Shown piece after piece: positions 58,813 through 64,000 of a stretch of DNA of 64,000 nucleotides. The notes beneath the pieces are model-generated. The model made no database searches, was not told the DNA's origin, and saw nothing but the letters and a program-made list of their open reading frames with translations. The position numbers were made by a program, and so were the translations under genes. Origin of the DNA: Halorubrum salsamenti (GTDB lineage: Archaea; Halobacteriota; Halobacteria; Halobacteriales; Haloferacaceae); assembly GCF_007671685.1 (NCBI RefSeq), contig NZ_VCNL01000001.1:806001-870000 (forward strand), written 5' to 3'. Within the stretch, counting starts at the first letter, position 1; every line of letters starts with the position of its first letter.

Positions 58813-60723
58813 ATGTTAAACCAAACGCGACAGGCACAAGTTTGGGGTCCGGAACCGTCTTTCGAGGGCGTGGGAATCCTCAAGGGGACCGACTACGTGT
58901 ACGCCAGCGAGTCGCTCGCTACCATCCATGGGTACGAGACGGCGGCATCCCTCGTCGGGCGGGCATGGCCCAGCCTCTACGCGATCGAGAACCCGTCTAT
59001 GCCCGCCGCGGAAGTCCTCGAGCAGGTGCAAGAACAGGGTGTATGGCGGAGCGATGCGGTCGCGCACAGACCGGGAAACAGTGCAGAGCCCGTCGAAGTA
59101 TCGATGCGGACGACCGGTGACGAGATCATCTGTGCCGTTCGTCGGAGTGCCGCGGGCCACCCCAGTGAGAGCGACGAGACCGTTCGTGTTCACGGGGGGA
59201 TTCGAGATCGGCAATCGATCGACACCGCATCAGCCCCCATCGCCGTGGTTGCGCAGAACAGAGAGTTCCTCCATTGTAACGCGGCTGCCGTCGAGTTCGT
59301 GGGCGCGGAAAATCGACAAGCGGTTCTCGGTCGGCCGCTCGGGGACTTCGTCCACGACCGGGACTGTGAGCAGATCCGGCGCCGGATCGATCAGGTACTT
59401 AAGACGGGGAATGCCGTCGAGGTAACCGAGTTCCGGCTCAGCGGACCTGACACTCGCGAACGGATCGTCACCTTCGTCGCCACGCCGATCAGGTATCGGC
59501 AAGCCTCGGCCGCTCTGGTGATCCTGAACGAACCGACGGGAGGAGAGGAGCATGAAATGGCTCCTCCCTCGAACCGGGATACGGACACCACCTTAACCGC
59601 GATCGCCGAACTCCTATTCGGACTCACGCAGGAGGTCGTCGAGTGCCCGTCACGAGAGACGGTCGAAGAGACCGTCTGTGACCGACTGACATCCTCGGAC
59701 CTGTACGAGAGCGCCGGGATATACGCCCCAGACGTCGACGGGGAGTCGCTCCAACGTCGGTTCTCTGTCGGAGGTGGAGATCTAACGCCCGAATTGGAAT
59801 CTTCCACCGCAAGTGAACACCGACGGCCATCGAGCGTGGCTCAAGCTGCGTTCGAGACGAATATCGTCCGAGCCACGGTGGGTGGCGGCGGCACCGTCGG
59901 CTCCGCTCTTGCAATCCCGTTGAGCCACGAAACGGCCGCAAGCGGAGTACTAGTAGTTCGATCCGACCGGCGGGATGCGTATGGCAAGCAGGAGCGGGCG
60001 GGTCTGGCGGCGTTGGGCGGGGTGATCGGATTTCTCATCACCGCACTCAGGCGTCGGGCGCTCATGGTTGCCGATACCGTCGTCGAGCTCGCGTTTCAGA
60101 TCGAGGACCCTCGATCGGTTCTCCTGCGGATATCTGAAGAGCTCGACTGCGCGCTCAGGATGGTGAGCCACATCCGGCTCGAGGAAAACTGGCTTTTGTA
60201 CCTCGATGTCGAGGGTGCGCCAGCATCGGAAGTCTTCGCCGCTCTCGAAACGACGGTCGAGGAGGCCCGCATCGTGAGCGACAAAGGTCAGTGGAACCGC
60301 GTGGAGTGTGTGATCGCCGACACATCGCTCGTGGACGCGATCGTCGCGACGGGTGCCTTGATCCGTTCGGCCCGGGCCGATCAGGGTACGGGTCGGGTCG
60401 TCGTTGAGGCGCCACCGGACGCCGATCTTCACGAGGTCGTCGCACAACTTCGCGGAGCCGTCTGGAGACTGAAAATCGAGTCGGTTACAGAACACGAACG
60501 GACCCTGCAACCGGCCGAGGACCCAAACGAACTGTTCAGATCCCTCACCGACCGGCAGCGGGAAGCGATCACGGCGGCGTATCAGGCGGGGTACTTTGAC
60601 TGGCCACGTCAGAGTACGGCCGAGGAGGTCGCCGAAACACTGGATATCGCGGCCCCGACCTTTCACGCCCACCTTCGGAAGGCGGAACTACAACTGTTCG
60701 CCGGGGTGTTCGGATCCGAATAG
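58813..60723 (+). CDS. Bat-like HTH-10 transcription regulator with PAS and GAF domains
   Basis: A 636-residue regulator of the haloarchaeal bacterio-opsin-activator family. A divergent PAS at about 20-110 (TDYVYASESLATIHGYETAA) is followed by a second PAS at about 150-255 (SAPIAVVAQNREFLHCNAAA, FVHDRDCEQIRRRIDQVLKT). A GAF-like domain lies at about 275-420 (ETVEETVCDRLTSSDLYESA, LVVRSDRRDAYGKQERAGLA), a Bat-type linker domain at about 425-575, and HTH-10 at about 577-630 (LTDRQREAITAAYQAGYFDW, TAEEVAETLDIAAPTFHAHL). It probably reads redox, light or a small ligand. It lies on the same strand as the Tc genes but 637 bases away. The ATG at 58813 is used; 21 upstream codons lack homology. Confidence 0.88.
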   Translation: MLNQTRQAQVWGPEPSFEGVGILKGTDYVYASESLATIHGYETAASLVGRAWPSLYAIENPSMPAAEVLEQVQEQGVWRSDAVAHRPGNSAEPVEVSMRTTGDEIICAVRRSAAGHPSESDETVRVHGGIRDRQSIDTASAPIAVVAQNREFLHCNAAAVEFVGAENRQAVLGRPLGDFVHDRDCEQIRRRIDQVLKTGNAVEVTEFRLSGPDTRERIVTFVATPIRYRQASAALVILNEPTGGEEHEMAPPSNRDTDTTLTAIAELLFGLTQEVVECPSRETVEETVCDRLTSSDLYESAGIYAPDVDGESLQRRFSVGGGDLTPELESSTASEHRRPSSVAQAAFETNIVRATVGGGGTVGSALAIPLSHETAASGVLVVRSDRRDAYGKQERAGLAALGGVIGFLITALRRRALMVADTVVELAFQIEDPRSVLLRISEELDCALRMVSHIRLEENWLLYLDVEGAPASEVFAALETTVEEARIVSDKGQWNRVECVIADTSLVDAIVATGALIRSARADQGTGRVVVEAPPDADLHEVVAQLRGAVWRLKIESVTEHERTLQPAEDPNELFRSLTDRQREAITAAYQAGYFDWPRQSTAEEVAETLDIAAPTFHAHLRKAELQLFAGVFGSE

Positions 60724-60896
60724 GTCGGCCCCCGGTTCGGTGAGCTTCCCTTCGCGATCCTCGCACGGTTGTGCCTGTACAGATGTTCCTCACACCAAGC
60801 CTCCGGACTCCGCTGCTCCGTTGAGCCCGAAGGCGAGCCCTCGGCCGACGACGGCTGATCGGCAACCGCGTCAACACCGCCGACCGCGGTGACCCG

Positions 60897-62387
60897 CTAC
60901 TCTTCCGGATCCTCGCCGCGCGCTCGCTTGTACATCGCCAACGCCTCCTCGCGGCGGTCGGAGTGATCGACGATCGGCGCGGGGTAGTCGGGCGCCGCGT
61001 TCGCGCGCTGGGTGGGCGATAGCTCGTGCCACTCGTGGATCAGGTCGGCGTCGAGCCCACGCAGTTCGGGGACGTACTCCGTAATATACTTCGCGTCGGG
61101 ATCGTAGCGCTCCCCCTGCGTCATCGGATTGAAAATTCGGAAGTAGGGCTGGGCGTCGGTTCCGGTGGAGGCCGCCCACTGCCAGCCGCCGTTGTCGTTG
61201 GCGGTGTCGTGGTCGACCAGTTTCTCTCGGAAGTGGCCGTAGCCGTGCCGCCAGTCCGCGAGCAGGTCCTTCGTGAGGAAGGAGGCGACGATCATCCGCA
61301 CGCGGTTGTGCACGAACGCCTCCTCGCGGAGCTGTCGCATCCCGGCGTCGACGATTGGGTACCCCGTCTCGCCGCGCTTCCACGCCGCGATCTCCTCGGG
61401 GTCGTCGCGCCACGCGATCCCCTCCTCGTACGTCTTGTAGTTCTCGGTGACCACCTCGGGGTTGTGGTACAACACCTGCGCGTAGAACTCCCGCCACGCG
61501 AGCTGTTGCTGGAACTCCGCGACGCTCTCGACGCGCTCCTCGGGGCGGTCTCCGGACTCGGCCGCCGCCAGCGCGCGCTCGGTCGCCTCGTACGCCTCCC
61601 GGATCCCGATTTCGCCGTACTTCAGGAAGGCCGAGAGCCGGGAGGTCGCCTCGCGGGCGGGGTAGTCGCGCTCCGCCTCGTAGGCGAACACCGCCTCGTC
61701 GAGGAACGCGTCGAGCCGGTCGCGGGCCGCCGCGGTGCCGGCGGGGCCCACCTCGGCGTCCGGCTCCGCGAACCCCAGATCGGCGGGCGCGGGCAGGTCG
61801 CCGACGGCGACGCGGTCGGTTTCGGTGCCGTCGTCGGTCCCCACTGCTGCCGTCAGGTCGCCCGCATCGACGAGGTCGCTCGCCTCCGGCGTCGGCGCCG
61901 GATCGTCCGTCTCGCGGTCGGTCCACTTCTTCCAGTAGTAGGAGTACACCGAGTAGGGATCGCCGGCGTTGGTCCGGATCGAGTCCGGGTCATGAAGGAC
62001 CGCGTCGTGGTGCGCCTCGCGCCCGATTTCGGCGTCGTTGAGGGCCGTGCGGACGCCGGCGTCGCGCTCGCGAGCGAGCCCCGAGTAGTCCCGGTTCCAG
62101 ACGACGCGGTCGGCGTCGAGCGCGTCGGCCAGCTCGGGGAGGACGGTCTCGGGGTCGCCGCGGGCGACGAGCAGGTCGCTGCCGCGCTCGCGGTAGTCGC
62201 CCCGCAGCGCCGCGAGCCCGTCGAGCAGGCGGCGGACCCGCACGTCGCTCGCGTGGTCGAGCACGTCCGGGTCGAAGACGAAGACGGGTGCGGCCGGTCC
62301 CCGATCGCCCTCGCGCGTCCCCGTCGCGGCCGCGAGCCCGACGTTGTCGGCGACTCTGAGGTCCCGGCGGTGCCAGAACAGCTCCAT
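60897..62387 (-). CDS. phr: Deoxyribodipyrimidine photolyase
   Basis: A 496-residue class I CPD photolyase/cryptochrome-family protein. It uses FAD and blue light to split pyrimidine dimers. The N-terminal antenna domain starts MELFWHRRDLRVADNVGL; the FAD domain has ATSRLSAFLKYGEIGIREAY, AWREFYAQVLYHNPEV, GYPIVDAGMRQLREEAFVHN, RVRMIVASFLTKDLLADWRH and DTANDNGGWQWAASTGTDAQ followed by PYFRIFNPMTQGERYDPD. An Ala/Asp-rich insertion at about 168-215 separates the domains. The ATG at 62387 is preferred over a GTG three codons earlier. Confidence 0.95.
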   Translation of the reverse strand: MELFWHRRDLRVADNVGLAAATGTREGDRGPAAPVFVFDPDVLDHASDVRVRRLLDGLAALRGDYRERGSDLLVARGDPETVLPELADALDADRVVWNRDYSGLARERDAGVRTALNDAEIGREAHHDAVLHDPDSIRTNAGDPYSVYSYYWKKWTDRETDDPAPTPEASDLVDAGDLTAAVGTDDGTETDRVAVGDLPAPADLGFAEPDAEVGPAGTAAARDRLDAFLDEAVFAYEAERDYPAREATSRLSAFLKYGEIGIREAYEATERALAAAESGDRPEERVESVAEFQQQLAWREFYAQVLYHNPEVVTENYKTYEEGIAWRDDPEEIAAWKRGETGYPIVDAGMRQLREEAFVHNRVRMIVASFLTKDLLADWRHGYGHFREKLVDHDTANDNGGWQWAASTGTDAQPYFRIFNPMTQGERYDPDAKYITEYVPELRGLDADLIHEWHELSPTQRANAAPDYPAPIVDHSDRREEALAMYKRARGEDPEE

Positions 62388-62461
62388 GGGATCCACAGGG
62401 GTGCGAGGACCGTGAAACCACCGACGGCGGTCGGATCACGGACTCCGGAGGTCCGGGCGAC

Positions 62462-62908
62462 TCACAGCTCCGGTCTGCCGGGGACCTCCACCCGATCGAG
62501 GAGGAAGTACCCGACGGTGAGCGCGAGGACCAGCACCGAGATCGCGAGCGCCGCGAGGATCGTCTCCTCGCCCGTGCCGTAGTCCTCCAGCCGGAAGCTG
62601 ATGGCGCGCCGGGCGACCGCGATAATCGACGCGCTGACGACGATTCGGAGGACGGGCTTCCCCTTGGCGTACGCCAGCAGCGTCCGGTGGACCTCGACGA
62701 TGATCAGCAGGAGCAGCACGCTGTCGAGGAGCCCGACGACCTCGTTCGGATCAGTGAACTCGCCGGCGGCGACCAACAGGTACAGCGAGACGAACAGGTC
62801 GAACACGCCGATGAGAAACAGGATGAGCAGGAAGTACGCCGCTCCCAACACGAGCCACTCCATCGCCCGGGCCGCGGGATCCGCCGCGTCGTCGAGATCG
62901 ATTCCCAT
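62462..62908 (-). CDS. PsiE-family membrane protein
   Basis: A 148-residue protein with four membrane helices: WLVLGAAYFLLILFLIGVFD, LFVSLYLLVAAGEF, LLDSVLLLLIIVEVHRTLLA and ILAALAISVLVLALTVGYFL. The motif VEVHRTLLAYAKGKPVLRIV with SASIIAVARRAISF is diagnostic of the phosphate-starvation-inducible PsiE family, whose role is unknown. It lies between the photolyase and helicase genes on the same strand with gaps of 46-75 bases. Confidence 0.88.
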   Translation of the reverse strand: MGIDLDDAADPAARAMEWLVLGAAYFLLILFLIGVFDLFVSLYLLVAAGEFTDPNEVVGLLDSVLLLLIIVEVHRTLLAYAKGKPVLRIVVSASIIAVARRAISFRLEDYGTGEETILAALAISVLVLALTVGYFLLDRVEVPGRPEL

Positions 62909-62954
62909 CGACGGATCGGTCGGTGGCCGGCAGCAAGTGGTTTTGGGTGGGTCG

Positions 62955-64000
62955 TCAGGGTTCCGCGTCGCGGCCCGTCAGCGCCTCCAGCAGCCGCACC
63001 GCCGGCGGCTTCGCGAGCGGGTCGTTGGCGTTCCCGCAGTGCGGCGACTGGACGCAGGCCGGACAGCCGCCTTCGCAGTCGCAGGAGTCGATCAGCCGCG
63101 CAGTGCGGGCCATCAGCTCCTCGATCCGCTCGTGACCGCGGCGCGTGAGTCCGACGCCGCCGGGGTGGCCGTCGTAGACGAACACCGCGGGCGCGTCGGT
63201 GTGCGGGTGGTACGGTGTCGAGATGCCGCCCACGTCGGCGCGGTCACACAGGAGGTGGAACGGGAACAGCGAGATGATCCCGTGTTCGGCCGCGTGGATC
63301 CCGCCGTTGAAGGCGTGTTCGCCGCCCGGCGCGCTCTCTCCGCCGTCGGTCGCCGTCTCCGAGCCACCGTCCGAGTTCCGACTCCCGAGCGCGCGCATCT
63401 CCGACTCGATATCCTCCGGCACCGGGAAATACAGCGCCTTCGTCCGCAGCGTCGTCTCCGGGAGGTCGAGCGTCGACTCGCCGAGCGATTCGCCGGTCTT
63501 GGCGTCCTTCCGGACGAACCCCGTAATCCGCTCCGTGACGGTCACGTCGGCGAATCTGACGGGTACATCCGGGCGGGCCGACAGCTCGCGCTCGCCGAGA
63601 TCTTCGTTCACGACGATGTCCTTCTCGGTGAGCGGCCGGGTGTAGTAGTCGGCCCACGACGACTGCAGCTCGGCCACGTCGCGGTCGAGGTCGAGCTCCG
63701 TCACCTCGTAGGTCCGGCCCTGCTGGTGGTAGATCGCGCCGGGATGGGCGTCCCGGAGCGCGTCGGCGAAGCCGAGCGAGGCGACCGTCTCGTTTCGCGA
63801 GGCGTCGATCAGATCGACCTCGCGGTCCCCCGCGGTCCGCAGGCTCACCGACTGCTGCGGGCTCGACGAGCCGGCGTGCGTCCACCGGATCCCCTCGGCG
63901 ACCTCACGCCTCTCCAGAGTCCCCTCGTCGGTCAGATCGGCGACGACGCTCGGGAACGGCTCGCCGAAGAACCGCTCGTCGTCGGGCGAGAGCCAGCTCT
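62955..64000 (-). CDS. DUF1998 DEAD/DEAH-type helicase, C-terminal part (5' end outside window)
   Basis: The minus-strand frame is open to the window edge, so about 348 C-terminal residues are seen. They correspond to the part after the helicase core in MrfA/YprA/Hrq1-like repair helicases: SWLSPDDERFFGEPFPSVVA, REVAEGIRWTHAGSSSPQQS, then the DUF1998 domain (GIHAAEHGIISLFPFHLLCD, APAVFVYDGHPGGVGLTRRG) with the four-cysteine metal site CDCEGGCPACVQSPHCGN. In MrfA these Cys bind zinc and are needed for function in mitomycin-damage repair. An acidic Ser/Gly insertion (about 155-178 from the ATG at 63848) is a haloarchaeal addition. Placed next to phr, it fits DNA repair. Confidence 0.88.
   Translation of the reverse strand, partial: SWLSPDDERFFGEPFPSVVADLTDEGTLERREVAEGIRWTHAGSSSPQQSVSLRTAGDREVDLIDASRNETVASLGFADALRDAHPGAIYHQQGRTYEVTELDLDRDVAELQSSWADYYTRPLTEKDIVVNEDLGERELSARPDVPVRFADVTVTERITGFVRKDAKTGESLGESTLDLPETTLRTKALYFPVPEDIESEMRALGSRNSDGGSETATDGGESAPGGEHAFNGGIHAAEHGIISLFPFHLLCDRADVGGISTPYHPHTDAPAVFVYDGHPGGVGLTRRGHERIEELMARTARLIDSCDCEGGCPACVQSPHCGNANDPLAKPPAVRLLEALTGRDAEP

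Noticed and set aside
58500..58883. Minus-strand frame of 127 codons opposite the start of the HTH-10 gene
   Set aside because: It crosses an AT-rich spacer and the real regulator's start, lacks a recognisable domain, and its composition changes abruptly along its length.

Overview
The window looks like part of the chromosome of a haloarchaeon, probably Halorubrum-like. The DNA is very GC-rich, the predicted proteins are strongly acidic, and many genes have a TATA-like box 25-33 bases before an ATG or GTG with almost no leader. Several genes are archaeal or haloarchaeal in type: archaeal S-adenosylmethionine synthetase, archaeal NAC, MptE, a geranylgeranyl-reductase-family protein, a phosphomevalonate-decarboxylase-like enzyme, an HTH-10 (Bat-like) regulator and Tat lipoproteins. 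Genus is inference; archaeal origin is clear from gene content.

Layout. 1-4.8 kb: end of a DUF4013 membrane protein, an EngB GTPase, a tightly coupled minus-strand operon (zinc-type protein, TrmJ-like methylase, AzlC, AzlD) and a DUF192 lipoprotein. 4.8-6.25 kb: a tnpB-only IS200/IS605 (IS1341-type) element that starts at the stop codon of the lipoprotein gene. 6.3-6.6 kb: first copy of a structured dispersed repeat. 6.7-23.8 kb: mostly housekeeping genes (pterin synthesis, creatininase, NAC, TrmI, TbsP-like regulator, aminotransferase, MAT, small DUF proteins, PRC-barrel, a fused FAD/Fe-S D-lactate-dehydrogenase-type enzyme, Nudix, uS10 paralogue, M20 amidohydrolase). 23.8-24.0 kb: second repeat copy. 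24.2-30.9 kb: geranylgeranyl-reductase-family protein and a BMP-type nucleoside ABC transporter. 31-35 kb: phosphoglucosamine mutase, acylphosphatase, and an HxlR/DoxX/VOC cluster resembling bacterial catDE quinone-stress genes. 35.2-40.1 kb: an acetoin/2-oxoacid dehydrogenase cluster (E1 alpha, E1 beta, AcoX) facing an E2 that is fused to an OsmC peroxidase-like domain. 41.6-45.7 kb: an ABC-2 exporter in which one permease ends in a PrsW-like intramembrane protease domain. 45.7-46.0 kb: third repeat copy. 46.1-48.3 kb: ferredoxin, VapBC, mevalonate-pathway decarboxylase. 48.7-58.2 kb: a two-gene Tc (toxin complex) type locus. 58.8-64 kb: HTH-10 regulator, photolyase, PsiE-family protein and a truncated DUF1998 helicase.

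The most unusual content is the archaeal Tc toxin-like pair. The first gene has a TcA-type pore/TcB-binding C-terminus behind a TPR front. The second is a 1988-residue TcB-TcC fusion (SpvB, beta-propeller, Rhs shell) carrying a C-terminal HExxH zincin-like payload. Next are the E2-OsmC fusion, whose lipoyl arm could directly reduce the attached peroxidase, and a three-copy repeat family. In that family the hairpin stems differ in sequence but stay paired, and a 58-base inner module lies in opposite orientations in two copies.
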